Shown: in pieces, positions 7,891 to 15,866 of the stretch
How positions within the stretch are numbered: position 1 is the first letter of the stretch
Layout of the letters: the number at the start of each line of letters is the position of its first letter
DNA from: Clostridia bacterium
Lineage (GTDB): Bacteria > Bacillota > Clostridia > Oscillospirales > Acutalibacteraceae
Assembly: GCA_024404145.1 (NCBI GenBank)
Contig: JAKSQK010000004.1
Span: 1-64,000 of the forward strand
Reading direction: 5' to 3'
DNA length: 64,000 nt
Translations under genes and position numbers: made by a program
Notes under the pieces: model-generated
Told to the model about the DNA's origin: nothing
What the model saw: only the letters and a program-made list of their open reading frames with translations
The model's database searches: none

Positions 7891-8523
7891 ATGAACAAAA
7901 ATGTATTTATTATGGACCACCCGCTTATCCAGCACAAACTCTCTATCCTTCGTGATGAAAAAACAGGTACAAAACAATTCCGCGAACTTATAAGCGAAAT
8001 TGCAATGCTTATGTGCTATGATGCAACAAGAGATTTACCACTTAAAAATGTTAGCGTTAAAACTCCTGTCGATATTGCAAATGCAAAACAGTTAGACGGA
8101 AGAAAAATGGCTATCGTTCCCATTCTTCGTGCAGGTCTCGGAATGGTTGACGGTATTACAAGTCTTATCCCCTCTTGCAGAATAGGTCATATCGGTATGT
8201 ATAGGGATCCGGTAACCCATAAACCGGTTGATTATTATTGCAAATTGCCTTCCGATTTAGAGGACAGAGATGTTTTCTTACTCGACCCGATGCTTGCAAC
8301 CGGCGGCAGCGCAATTGACGCCGTTTCGAGAATAAAAGAATTTAATCCGAAAAGAATTAAGTTTATGTGCATAATTGCTGCTCCCGAAGGTCTTAAAGCA
8401 TTTACGGAAGCCCACCCCGATGTTCCGGTTTACTGCGCCGGTCTTGACGACCATCTTAACGAGCATTGTTATATCGTTCCGGGTCTTGGAGATGCCGGAG
8501 ACCGTATTTTCGGTACAAAATAA
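7891..8523 (+). CDS. upp: Uracil phosphoribosyltransferase
   Basis: Makes UMP from uracil and PRPP in pyrimidine salvage (210 aa). Family signatures are present: [14 protein letters not shown] around residues 73-86 and the PRPP-binding [16 protein letters not shown] around 130-145. The C-terminal [11 protein letters not shown] is the usual uracil-binding end. AAGGAG lies immediately before ATG 7891, so the first eight codons of the longer open frame are excluded. It is the last gene before a strong terminator. Confidence 0.96.
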   Translation: MNKNVFIMDHPLIQHKLSILRDEKTGTKQFRELISEIAMLMCYDATRDLPLKNVSVKTPVDIANAKQLDGRKMAIVPILRAGLGMVDGITSLIPSCRIGHIGMYRDPVTHKPVDYYCKLPSDLEDRDVFLLDPMLATGGSAIDAVSRIKEFNPKRIKFMCIIAAPEGLKAFTEAHPDVPVYCAGLDDHLNEHCYIVPGLGDAGDRIFGTK

Positions 8524-8540
8524 ATTTAACATAAATATCA

Positions 8541-8574
8541 AAGACTGTTACACAAAAGTTTGTGTAACAGTCTT
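8541..8574. terminator. Bidirectional terminator between upp and the CNNM gene
   Basis: A perfect 16-bp stem (AAGACTGTTACACAAA) with a 2-base spacer, followed by TTTTTTT on the plus strand. It lies between convergent genes, four bases from the stop of the minus-strand CNNM gene. Confidence 0.85.
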
Positions 8575-8577
8575 TTT

Positions 8578-9852
8578 TTAATCTTCTTCTATTTCTTCAA
8601 GAATTTCAGCGGAAACTCGATCAACCCGTTTTTCGTCGGCTTCCAAAACCGAGATTAAAAGATTTTTGTAGGTAAATGCGTTTCCGATACTTGTTTCGCC
8701 TTCAAGCATTGTTGTAACAAATCCGCCTACTGTTGAGTTATCGTTTTCAAACTCTTCATCTTCCTCAATATCAATATCAAATTCATCAAAGAAATCTACA
8801 AGGCGCATATCGCCTATCGCCTCAAAATGGGAATCATCAATGCAAATAAATTCGGGAGTAATATCATCGTTTTCGTCGAAAATCTCGCCGACTAACTGTT
8901 CTAATACATCTTCCATTGTTATAATACCCATTGTTCCGCCGTATTCATCGAGAACAACGGCTAAATGGCATTTTGCTTCCCTCATTTTTTCGAGAACATC
9001 TGGAAGCGGCATGGTTTTATGAACAAATACCGTTGGAAGAATGAGATTTCTTATGCTTACCTTTTCTTTATCAATAGACTCTTTAAGAAAATGATTTACA
9101 TGAAGAATACCTATTATATTGTCGGGTGTTTCCTCAAAAACTGGAATTCTCGAAAAGTTTGAAGCTAATATCTTTTTATAGTTGTTTTCATAATGGGCTT
9201 GAATATTTATAGCTTCCATATCAACTCTCGGAGTTATGATTTCATAAGCGCAAACATCATCAAATTCAAGAGCATTTTGAAGTAAATCGCACTGGTCTTC
9301 ATCGAGTACACCTTCGTCCTCGACAATTTCGATAATGTTCTCCAAATCGTCTTCCGAAACCGAATTGGTATCGGTTTTGTTATTCTCCCAAAGTTTTGAA
9401 ACAATTTTAATAATAAATATGAAAATAAATGTTAAAGGCCTTAAAATAAACGAAATAATATAAAGAGGTATCGAAAAAGCAACCGAAAATTTTTCGGGCA
9501 TACTCTTGGCTACCACCTTTGGAACTACCTCGCCGAAAATAAGGACTATAACCGTCATAATTACCGTTGATAAATATGCTCTCTTTTGACCGAAAAGCGA
9601 TATGATTATAACCGTTGCAACCGACGATGCGGCGATATTTACAAGCGTATTACCAACAACAATAGAGGTTAGAATTTTTTGATAATCTTCGTGGATTTTC
9701 GTTGCCAAAAATACTGCAAGAGATTCATCATTTTTATTTATAGATTTAAGCCGTACCGCATTTACACTTGCAAAGGCAATTTCACTTGCAGAAAAGAATG
9801 CGGAAAACAAAATAAGAATCGGAATACTTATATATGAGAAAATATCAGGCAT
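8578..9852 (-). CDS. CNNM/CorC-HlyC family transporter (full-length paralog)
   Basis: Membrane protein of about 424 aa: an N-terminal DUF21/CNNM block with four hydrophobic segments (roughly residues 1-165), a CBS-domain pair (about 195-325) and a C-terminal CorC_HlyC domain. CNNM/CorC proteins are linked to magnesium or cobalt export in other bacteria; the 'hemolysin' label is historical. ATG 9852 is chosen for an upstream AGGTG and because it overlaps the stop of the upstream paralog by 8 bases, indicating coupling. The motif FFSASEIAFASVN near the start and FGEVVPK at about 107 are family hallmarks. Confidence 0.85.
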   Translation of the reverse strand: MPDIFSYISIPILILFSAFFSASEIAFASVNAVRLKSINKNDESLAVFLATKIHEDYQKILTSIVVGNTLVNIAASSVATVIIISLFGQKRAYLSTVIMTVIVLIFGEVVPKVVAKSMPEKFSVAFSIPLYIISFILRPLTFIFIFIIKIVSKLWENNKTDTNSVSEDDLENIIEIVEDEGVLDEDQCDLLQNALEFDDVCAYEIITPRVDMEAINIQAHYENNYKKILASNFSRIPVFEETPDNIIGILHVNHFLKESIDKEKVSIRNLILPTVFVHKTMPLPDVLEKMREAKCHLAVVLDEYGGTMGIITMEDVLEQLVGEIFDENDDITPEFICIDDSHFEAIGDMRLVDFFDEFDIDIEEDEEFENDNSTVGGFVTTMLEGETSIGNAFTYKNLLISVLEADEKRVDRVSAEILEEIEED

Positions 9853-10852
9853 TCGGCACACCTGCTTTCTCATCTTCATCGTAAATCTCTCCGACAAGTT
9901 CTTCTAAAATATCCTCAACTGTTACAATACCTGCTATTTCGCCGTCAAGATTTTTAATAATTGCAAGGTTACGCTTATGATTGCTCATTTGAGTCAGCAA
10001 GTCATCAAGCGGAATGTTGATTTTCGCAAAATAAGGATAATCAATAACACTTGCAAGAACGATGTTTTGTTTTTTATTTATATATGCTTTAAGGAATTTT
10101 CTTATTTGAAGTATTCCTTTAATATCACCGTTACGGTCAACAACGGGTATTCTCGAATGTCCCGTTGATTTTATTATTTCAAGAATTTGTTTTGTTTTCA
10201 TATTGGAACGGATTTTAAGCACTTCGTCCCACGGCACCAAAACATTTTGAACGGTTGAATTTGAAAACCTCAAAGCCGATTTTACAAGTTCGCCCGTTTC
10301 TTTATCAAAATTCTCATTTTGAGAAATATTTTCAACTATATGATTAAGTTCTTCTTCGGTTAAGGTAACATCTTCCGCTTCATCACTTTTGAAAAACTTC
10401 ACCGCAAAACTGCCTATTTTCGAAAGAAAAAATGAAAACGGCTTAAAAATTTTCATAAGCAAAAGTAAAATCCCCGCCGATTTCAAAGCAAATTTTTCGT
10501 TGCAGGAACTTGCAAAACTTTTTGGAAGCATTTCTCCGAAAAGAAAAATGATAAACGAAGTTAATACTGTTGTGATACTAACGGAACCTTTTCCGAACAA
10601 ATCGGTTGCAATCACAACCGAAAGTGTTGCTATTGCTATACTTGCAATGTTATTTCCTATAAGCAAAACCGAAAGCGCTTCATCAAAATTATCGAGAACT
10701 TTAAGTACATTTTCGGCTCCTTTAACACCTTTCGATGACATACTAATCATATGAATACGATTAACAGAAGCCAAAGAAATCTCAGTGCCCGAAAAATATG
10801 CGCAGAAAAAAATCAGGACAATATAGAGTATTATACTCCCAGGGTCGTCCAT
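9845..10852 (-). CDS. CNNM-type transporter lacking the CorC_HlyC tail
   Basis: Paralog of the next gene, about 335 aa. It has the same DUF21 membrane block (YFSGTEISLASVN near residue 20; FGEMLPKSFA near 105) and CBS pair, but ends at EELVGEIYDED without the C-terminal CorC_HlyC domain. Transcribed first, it overlaps the longer paralog by 8 bases, which suggests the pair may act as a heteromer (inference). The start ATG 10852 follows GGTGAT; an in-frame ATG 12 bases upstream belongs to the ribosome-site region of the repeat element at 10862-10987. Confidence 0.83.
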   Translation of the reverse strand: MDDPGSIILYIVLIFFCAYFSGTEISLASVNRIHMISMSSKGVKGAENVLKVLDNFDEALSVLLIGNNIASIAIATLSVVIATDLFGKGSVSITTVLTSFIIFLFGEMLPKSFASSCNEKFALKSAGILLLLMKIFKPFSFFLSKIGSFAVKFFKSDEAEDVTLTEEELNHIVENISQNENFDKETGELVKSALRFSNSTVQNVLVPWDEVLKIRSNMKTKQILEIIKSTGHSRIPVVDRNGDIKGILQIRKFLKAYINKKQNIVLASVIDYPYFAKINIPLDDLLTQMSNHKRNLAIIKNLDGEIAGIVTVEDILEELVGEIYDEDEKAGVPNA

Positions 10853-10861
10853 AAAAATCAC

Positions 10862-10987
10862 CATTTCTTTCTTAAAGACACATAATGCAATATAAATTCA
10901 CCAAAAAGGCAGTTTTTATATAGCATCAGTTTCGGTTGCCGTATAAACGGCAGGAAACAAGCGCCTTTATAATTTCACGCTAATTAT
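10862..10987 (-). repeat. Stem-rich 5'-leader repeat, copy 1
   Basis: About 126 bp ending at the start region of the upstream CNNM gene; closely similar to 18285-18420. Shared order in transcript sense: TTAGCGTGAA, TATAAAGGCGC, TGTTTCC, hairpin GCCG-loop-CGGC, AACCGAAAC, GATGCTATATAAA, GGTGAATTT, GTGTCTTTAAGAAAGAAATGGTGATTTTT. I can draw an outer stem AAAGGCGC/GTGTCTTT, an inner GCCG/CGGC hairpin, and a third stem ATGC..ATATAAA/TTTATAT..GCAT. The final ATGGTGAT acts as ribosome site for the gene. Either a mobile RNA-like repeat or a cis-regulatory leader. Confidence 0.7.
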
Positions 10988-11044
10988 AGCATTTAATCGG
11001 TAATATTGCAACTAAAAGATGGCAATAACAATATGGGTGGTAAT

Positions 11045-11722
11045 ATGATTTCGATTATTATAAGGACAATAATTATATATATTGTTGTAACTCTTGCGAT
11101 AAGACTGATGGGAAAACGGCAAATCGGAGATATGCAACCCAACGAACTTGTTATAACTCTTTTAATTTCCGAAATTGCCGCCATACCGCTTCAAGACACA
11201 AATCAACCGATTTTACTTGGTATTGTAGCAATTTTTATTTTAGTATTCCTCGAAATTATTGTTTCAGTCCTTGCGATGAAAAGCAGTGCTTTAAGAAAAC
11301 TGATGAGCGGAAAATCCGCCGTTATCATTAAAAACGGTATTATTGACCAGCAAACAATGAGGAATGTTCGAATGACAGTTCTTGATTTGGTTGAACTGCT
11401 TCGAGGTAAAGATGTTTTCAATATCAGCGATGTTGCTTATGCTATACTTGAAGTCAACGGTGATTTAAGTGTTTTGAAAAAAGATGAAATAACCGAAGTT
11501 TCTAAAAAAGATTTGAAGATAGAACCAGAGGATAATCACCTTCCCCTGCCCGTTATTACCGACGGTAAAATTATCAAAGAATCTATCGACTGTTTGCAAA
11601 CAACAAGAGAAACAATAAATGAAATTCTGAAAGAAAATAACAAAACGCTTAACGAAATATTCCTTATGACGCTTGACCGAGATATGAAATATGATATCGT
11701 AGAAAAGGATAAAGATATATGA
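11045..11722 (+). CDS. DUF421 (YetF-type) membrane protein
   Basis: About 225 aa: three hydrophobic segments in the first 85 residues followed by a soluble alpha/beta C-terminal part, the YetF/YdfS/YrbG family layout. The motif RLMGKRQIGDMQPNELVITLLISEIAAIP at about 19-47 is diagnostic. ATG 11045 is chosen over 11006 because GGGTGGTAAT is immediately upstream and the family starts at this point. Related B. subtilis proteins are spore- or stress-associated, but the molecular role is not defined. Its stop overlaps the next start as ATGA. Confidence 0.85.
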   Translation: MISIIIRTIIIYIVVTLAIRLMGKRQIGDMQPNELVITLLISEIAAIPLQDTNQPILLGIVAIFILVFLEIIVSVLAMKSSALRKLMSGKSAVIIKNGIIDQQTMRNVRMTVLDLVELLRGKDVFNISDVAYAILEVNGDLSVLKKDEITEVSKKDLKIEPEDNHLPLPVITDGKIIKESIDCLQTTRETINEILKENNKTLNEIFLMTLDRDMKYDIVEKDKDI

Positions 11723-12084
11723 AAAGAATAATTTCAGCCGTAATTCTCTTAATGCTTTCTTTCGGTATATATTTTTCCGGTCTGTTTGTAATAAACAAAA
11801 CCTGCAACAAACAAATTAAAATTCTCGAAAAAAGTATAAGCCATATACAAAAAGGCAATATTGAAAATGCTGTAAAACTGCAAAAGGAACTGCCGAATAT
11901 AAAAAGACTGACACATTATGTATATAAGGAAAGAATTGACGAAGTTAAAGATGAAATAAGCAAAGGGCAATACTATCTTGCCGAAAACGATGACAAACAG
12001 GCGATAATCTGCTATAAAAACTCGATAAATCTGATTAAAGATATAAAAAATGAATTTTTTATAAGTTTCGATTCATTTTTTTGA
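11719..12084 (+). CDS. DUF4363-type small membrane-anchored protein
   Basis: A protein of 121 aa with one N-terminal hydrophobic anchor (residues 3-25) and a helical, charged domain thereafter. DUF4363 proteins are regularly found right after DUF421 genes in Clostridia, and the four-base overlap with the DUF421 stop fits that. The second half contains helix pairs rich in Lys/Glu/Ile that could pack as a small bundle outside the membrane. Function is unknown; family assignment rests on length, topology and neighbour. Confidence 0.65.
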   Translation: MKRIISAVILLMLSFGIYFSGLFVINKTCNKQIKILEKSISHIQKGNIENAVKLQKELPNIKRLTHYVYKERIDEVKDEISKGQYYLAENDDKQAIICYKNSINLIKDIKNEFFISFDSFF

Positions 12085-12201
12085 TGAATATTATGCGCGA
12101 AAATTTGCATATTATTTTGAAATATGCATCAATTTTGGCTAAAATTATTCATTTTTGTGCATAATTGATAAAATCCCGTCTATAATTTTATATTACTTTA
12201 T

Positions 12202-12246
12202 TGAATATTTATGCGAAAATCTGCTTGACAAATGTATATTTATGCA
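12202..12246 (+). promoter_or_regulatory. Two putative ARG boxes overlapping the amino-acid transporter promoter
   Basis: TGAATATTTATGCG (12202-12215) and TGTATATTTATGCA (12233-12246) both resemble the ArgR operator half-palindromes (TGAAT-AT-rich-ATTCA). Their centres are 31 bp apart, about three helical turns, and the second lies between the -35 and -10 boxes. By eye only; no weight matrix was applied. Confidence 0.35.
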
Positions 12247-12253
12247 TTATAAT
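12225..12253 (+). promoter_or_regulatory. Sigma-A promoter of the polar amino-acid ABC operon
   Basis: TTGACA (12225-12230), 17-bp spacer, TATAAT (12248-12253); consensus strength. The predicted transcript starts near 12260, giving a leader of about 40 bases before the lipoprotein ATG. Confidence 0.8.
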
Positions 12254-12298
12254 CAGTTCATACCAAAAAAGTTCATTCGAACAAAAGGAGTAGATTTT

Positions 12299-13090
12299 AT
12301 GAAAAACTTAAAGAAAATCATTTGCGCTGTATTAGCAATAACTCTTGCAGTTTTAACTTTTGCCGGTTGCGGCGGCAGTAAAGAAAAAGCTCTTACTGCA
12401 ACCGAAGGTAAACTTGTTATGGCAACAAACGCTTCTTTCCCTCCCTACGAATTTAAGGACGGAAACGATTTTGCCGGTATAGATGTTGAAATTGCAGGAA
12501 AGATAGCTGAACAGCTTGGCCTCGAACTCGAAATTAAAGATGTTGAGTTCGGCTCAATCATCGGTGGTGTTGAAACCGGAAAGTTTGATATGGGTATGGC
12601 AGGTATGACCGTTACCGATGAGAGAAAGAAGAGCGTTAACTTCTCTGATTCTTATGCAACAGGTGTTCAGACGGTTATTGTTAAAGAAGACTCTGCTATT
12701 AAATCTCTTGATGACCTTAAAGGCGACGGTTCAATGAAGTTCGGTGTTCAGCAAGATACAACCGGTGATATTTATGCATCGGATACTGCTGAAAACGGCG
12801 GTTACGGCGAAGAAAACATTATCCGTTACAAAACAGGTAACGAAGCAGTTTTAGCACTTGTTTCCGGTAAAGTTGATGCTGTTATTATTGATAATGAACC
12901 TGCAAAATCTTATGTTGCATCAAATAAGGGCTTAACAATTCTTGACGGTGCTTGGGTTGAAGAACAGTATGCTATCGCAATTTCAAAGGATAATGAAGAG
13001 CTTTTAACAAAGGTTAACGAAGCACTTAATGCTTTAATAGATGACGGTACTGTTAAATCAATAATTGATAAGTACATAAGCGCAAAATAA
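12299..13090 (+). CDS. Polar amino-acid ABC transporter substrate-binding lipoprotein
   Basis: Extracellular amino-acid receptor (263 aa), SBP_bac_3 family. A lipoprotein signal ends at lipobox FAGC (Cys near residue 24). The mature part begins KLVMATNASFPPYEF, the standard ligand-pocket opening, with GIDVEIAGKIAEQLG and GMAGMTVTDERKKSVNFS following as expected. ATG 12299 follows AAAAGGAG; the longer frame to 12155 crosses the promoter. Cystine/arginine-type or general polar amino acids are plausible ligands. Possible ArgR sites in the promoter favour arginine/lysine, but that is inference. Confidence 0.92.
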   Translation: MKNLKKIICAVLAITLAVLTFAGCGGSKEKALTATEGKLVMATNASFPPYEFKDGNDFAGIDVEIAGKIAEQLGLELEIKDVEFGSIIGGVETGKFDMGMAGMTVTDERKKSVNFSDSYATGVQTVIVKEDSAIKSLDDLKGDGSMKFGVQQDTTGDIYASDTAENGGYGEENIIRYKTGNEAVLALVSGKVDAVIIDNEPAKSYVASNKGLTILDGAWVEEQYAIAISKDNEELLTKVNEALNALIDDGTVKSIIDKYISAK

Positions 13091-13108
13091 TTCATAAGCT
13101 TAATTTTA

Positions 13109-13131
13109 AGGGCGGAACGATATTCCGCCCT
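13109..13131 (+). terminator. Intercistronic hairpin between receptor and permease genes
   Basis: AGGGCGGAA / TTCCGCCCT with a 5-base loop followed by only ATTTCCC. The weak U-tract suggests partial termination or 3'-end protection of the receptor mRNA, the usual way to make more receptor than permease. Confidence 0.6.
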
Positions 13132-13158
13132 ATTTCCCGTATTGGAGGTATATATTTA

Positions 13159-13887
13159 GTGTTTTTTGAAGAATTAAAAGAAAAGTTTATGCTTTGCTTT
13201 GTTGACGGCGGTTATTGGAAATGGTTGTTAGAGGGCTTTATTAACTCGCTTATCATAACCGCATTCGCAATAATAATAGGCCTGTTTTTAGGTTTAATCG
13301 TTGCTGCCGTCAGATCATCATACGATAAGAATGCCGATAGTTTTAAGGTTAAAAAAGGTTTCGGTGTTACGCTTTTCAAATTTCTTAATAATGTTTGTAA
13401 GCTTTATATAACCGTTATAAGGGGAATACCGGTTGTAGTTCAACTTATGATTTGGTATTTTATTATTCTCGTAAGTCAGAATAATGATACGCTTGTTGCA
13501 ATTATTGCTTTCGGATTTAATTCAGGCGCTTATGTTGCCGAAATATTCCGTGGCGGTATTATGTCGATAGATAACGGTCAGTTTGAAGCCGGTAGAAGTC
13601 TTGGTTTCAATTATGTTAAAACTATGATTTACATAATAACACCGCAGATGTTTAAGGTAGTTTTGCCTACCCTGCTTAACGAAATTATTGCGCTTCTCAA
13701 AGAAACATCGGTTGCAGGTTATGTTGGAATTATGGACTTAACAAAAGCGGGAGACCTTATAAGAGGCAGAACCTTTGAAGCATTCTTCCCTCTTATTGCA
13801 GTTGCAATCGTATATCTTGCTACGGTAATTTTGCTTTCAACGCTGTTCACAAGACTCGAAAGGAGGTTGCGTAAGAGTGATCACTGA
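13159..13887 (+). CDS. Polar amino-acid ABC transporter permease
   Basis: Inner membrane subunit of the HisM/GlnP type, 242 aa, about five hydrophobic segments. The EAA-loop [23 protein letters not shown] (about 154-176) contacts the ATPase. It starts with GTG, supported by GGAGG nine bases upstream, and no ATG is available nearby. Homodimeric use is likely since only one permease gene is present. It carries an extra, charged stretch around residues 52-68 ([14 protein letters not shown]) between the first two membrane segments. The stop overlaps the ATPase gene by 11 bases. Confidence 0.9.
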   Translation: MFFEELKEKFMLCFVDGGYWKWLLEGFINSLIITAFAIIIGLFLGLIVAAVRSSYDKNADSFKVKKGFGVTLFKFLNNVCKLYITVIRGIPVVVQLMIWYFIILVSQNNDTLVAIIAFGFNSGAYVAEIFRGGIMSIDNGQFEAGRSLGFNYVKTMIYIITPQMFKVVLPTLLNEIIALLKETSVAGYVGIMDLTKAGDLIRGRTFEAFFPLIAVAIVYLATVILLSTLFTRLERRLRKSDH

Positions 13888-14620
13888 TAATGAAATACTC
13901 ATAAAAACTCAAAATTTATGCAAATCCTTCGGAGATATAAAGGTGCTAAAAGGCATAAACAATGAAATCAGAAAAGGTGAAGTTGTTGTTATCATAGGTG
14001 CCTCGGGTTCCGGAAAATCAACATTTTTAAGAACTCTTAATCTTCTCGAACAGCCAACCGACGGCCATATTTTCTTTGAAGATACCGATATAACCGATTC
14101 AAAGGTAAATATAGATGTTCACCGCCAAAAAATGGGTATGGTTTTCCAGCAGTTTAACCTTTTTCCGCATATGACAATTCTTAAAAATCTTACTATTGCG
14201 CCGATGAAGGTTTTAGGACTTTCAAAAGAAACTGCCGAGGCAAATGCTATTGAACTTCTTAAAAAGGTAGGCCTTGATGACAGAGCAACCGCATATCCGA
14301 GTCAACTTTCGGGCGGTCAGAAACAAAGGGTTGCCATTGTTCGTGCACTTGCTATGAACCCCGATGTTATGCTATTTGACGAGCCGACTTCCGCCCTCGA
14401 CCCCGAAATGGTCGGAGAAGTTTTATCTGTTATGAAGGAACTTGCCGAGTCGGGTATGACAATGGTAATAGTTACCCATGAAATGGGATTTGCCCGTGAG
14501 GTTGCCGACAGAGTCTTGTTTATCGACGAAGGCGTTGTAGCCGAAGAAGGTACTCCGGAAGACATTTTCAATAATCCAAAATCTCCAAGACTCCAAGATT
14601 TTTTAAGCAAGGTTCTTTAA
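13877..14620 (+). CDS. Polar amino-acid ABC transporter ATPase (GlnQ-type)
   Basis: ATP-binding subunit (247 aa) of the amino-acid importer encoded by this operon. Walker [10 protein letters not shown] is at residues 41-49, signature LSGGQKQR at about 142-149, Walker [15 protein letters not shown] following, and the switch in [17 protein letters not shown] start at 13877 is supported by AGGAGG ten bases upstream and inside the permease gene, so the two are coupled. The gene is followed by a strong terminator. Confidence 0.94.
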   Translation: MITDNEILIKTQNLCKSFGDIKVLKGINNEIRKGEVVVIIGASGSGKSTFLRTLNLLEQPTDGHIFFEDTDITDSKVNIDVHRQKMGMVFQQFNLFPHMTILKNLTIAPMKVLGLSKETAEANAIELLKKVGLDDRATAYPSQLSGGQKQRVAIVRALAMNPDVMLFDEPTSALDPEMVGEVLSVMKELAESGMTMVIVTHEMGFAREVADRVLFIDEGVVAEEGTPEDIFNNPKSPRLQDFLSKVL

Positions 14621-14631
14621 GTTTTCAAAAT

Positions 14632-14664
14632 AAAACGGAAGGTAAAATTTTTACCTTCCGTTTT
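14632..14664 (+). terminator. Terminator of the amino-acid ABC operon
   Basis: Near-perfect stem AAAACGGAAGGTAAAA / TTTTACCTTCCGTTTT followed by TTATTATTT. Twelve bases after the ATPase stop. Confidence 0.85.
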
Positions 14665-14715
14665 TTATTATTTAAAGTAGTTTTGTTTTTCTCCAAAAAA
14701 ATCATTAAAAAGAAA

Positions 14716-14745
14716 AACCCCGGAAAGGCATTGCTTTCTGGGGTT
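14716..14745 (-). terminator. Terminator of rplM-rpsI
   Basis: On the minus strand AACCCCAGAAAG pairs with CTTTCCGGGGTT, followed by TTTCTTTTT. It stands about 20 bases after the rpsI stop. Confidence 0.8.
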
Positions 14746-14766
14746 GAATTCTTATGAAAATTGAGA

Positions 14767-15165
14767 TTATCTCTTTGAGAACTGGGGTGCGCGACGAGCT
14801 CCTTTGAGACCGTATTTTTTTCTTTCTTTCATACGAGGGTCTCTTGTTAAGAAACCGGCCTTTTTAAGACTCGGACGAAGCTCTTCATCAAACTGAAGAA
14901 GTGCACGGGAAATACCGTGTCTTATAGCACCTGCCTGACCTGTAACACCGCCACCGGTTACGGTGCAAACGATGTCAAACTTATCAGCGGTTTCAGTAAG
15001 AGAAAGCGGCTGACGAACGATAACCTTTAAGGTTTCAAGACCAAAATAATCATCAATATCTCTTCCGTTAATTGTTACATTACCGGTACCGTTATAAACA
15101 CGAACACGAGCGACAGAACTCTTTCTTCTGCCGGTGCCGTAAAAATATGGCTTTCCTTCAAACAT
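14767..15165 (-). CDS. rpsI: 30S ribosomal protein S9
   Basis: Small-subunit ribosomal protein (132 aa) whose C-terminal tail reaches the P-site tRNA. The N-terminal [14 protein letters not shown] and the C-terminal [16 protein letters not shown] are the classic S9 ends; [21 protein letters not shown] sequence lies in the middle. Second gene of the rplM-rpsI operon, 17 bases after rplM. Confidence 0.98.
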   Translation of the reverse strand: MFEGKPYFYGTGRRKSSVARVRVYNGTGNVTINGRDIDDYFGLETLKVIVRQPLSLTETADKFDIVCTVTGGGVTGQAGAIRHGISRALLQFDEELRPSLKKAGFLTRDPRMKERKKYGLKGARRAPQFSKR

Positions 15166-15182
15166 TGTTTCTGTCTCCCTTC

Positions 15183-15608
15183 TTAGTCAATCTTTTCAGG
15201 TTTTTGAGCAACCTGAGCATACTTCTCGCCTGCATAAACATGAAGTCTTGTAAGAGCTTTTCTGCCGATAGTTGTATCGGGAACCATACCCTTAACGGCG
15301 AGTTCCATAGCAAGTTCGGGACGGGTCTTCATAAGGTTTGAATACTTAACCGTTTTAAGACCGCCGATATAACCTGTATGACGATAATAATTTTTGTTTT
15401 CTAACTTTTTACCTGTAAGTACTGCCTTTTCAGCGTTTATTACAACAACATGGTCGCCGCAATCAACATGAGGAGTAAATTCGGGTTTGCCTTTGCCTCT
15501 GAGCAAATCGGCAACCTTAACAGCAGTTCTGCCAAGCGGCTTATCAGCTGCATCTACTATATACCATTTACGCTGAACATCAGCAGGTTTTGCCATAAAT
15601 GTTGACAT
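15183..15608 (-). CDS. rplM: 50S ribosomal protein L13
   Basis: Early-assembly large-subunit protein (141 aa). Signature stretches are [17 protein letters not shown] near residue 13, [18 protein letters not shown] near 51 and [11 protein letters not shown] near 75. ATG 15608 is preceded by GGAGG at 9-base spacing. First gene of the rplM-rpsI pair, transcribed from the promoter at 15651-15679. Confidence 0.98.
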   Translation of the reverse strand: MSTFMAKPADVQRKWYIVDAADKPLGRTAVKVADLLRGKGKPEFTPHVDCGDHVVVINAEKAVLTGKKLENKNYYRHTGYIGGLKTVKYSNLMKTRPELAMELAVKGMVPDTTIGRKALTRLHVYAGEKYAQVAQKPEKID

Positions 15609-15650
15609 AATTCAAAACCTCCAAATATTTGTTCATTAATCAGCCCAAAT

Positions 15651-15679
15651 ATGATAACATAGCAAAACCCAATTGTCAA
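15651..15679 (-). promoter_or_regulatory. Sigma-A promoter of rplM-rpsI
   Basis: Minus strand: TTGACA (15674-15679), 17-bp spacer, TATCAT (15651-15656). Phased A-tracts lie 38-77 bases further upstream (15717-15756). Confidence 0.7.
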
Positions 15680-15716
15680 CAACATTTTTTCAAAAAATTA
15701 AAATAAAAATGAATAT

Positions 15717-15756
15717 CTCTTGTTTTCTCTTGTTTTCTATCGTTTTCTCTTGTTTA
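15717..15756. repeat. Four tandem 10-bp units forming phased A/T tracts
   Basis: CTCTTGTTTT twice, then CTATCGTTTT and CTCTTGTTTA, exactly 10 bp apart. On the minus strand this puts A-tracts on one helical face upstream of the rplM promoter, compatible with bent DNA or UP-element-like activation. Confidence 0.65.
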
Positions 15757-15804
15757 CTCACTTATGATTTTCAATTTTTATTTTGAAAAACGACTAACTT
15801 TCGA

Positions 15805-15833
15805 TTGAATTTAATGAACAATTATGATAATAT
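15805..15833 (+). promoter_or_regulatory. Promoter of the ymdB-like gene
   Basis: TTGAAT (15805-15810), 17-bp spacer, TAATAT (15828-15833). The ATG at 15867 follows with AAAGGAAAA as ribosome site. Confidence 0.5.
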
Positions 15834-15866
15834 AGTATTATTAAATTATAGTAAAAGGAAAAGTTT

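Noticed and set aside
10862..10987. Magnesium M-box or manganese yybP-ykoY riboswitch for the CNNM operon
   Set aside because: The element is shorter than an M-box, lacks the conserved core sequences I know for either class, and also precedes yloU, which is not a metal transporter.
12085..12298. T-box or amino-acid riboswitch upstream of the amino-acid transporter
   Set aside because: The promoter lies only about 45 bases before the start codon, leaving no room for such a leader.
12155..12298. Long N-terminal extension of the amino-acid-binding lipoprotein
   Set aside because: It would cross the promoter and precede a normal lipoprotein signal peptide.
15717..15756. CRISPR-like array
   Set aside because: Units are 10 bp with no spacers; it is a short tandem repeat. 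No CRISPR repeats or cas genes occur in the window.
15609..15866. Ribosomal-protein autoregulatory leader for L13
   Set aside because: Only a promoter, a short leader and phased A-tracts are visible; no convincing structured leader.
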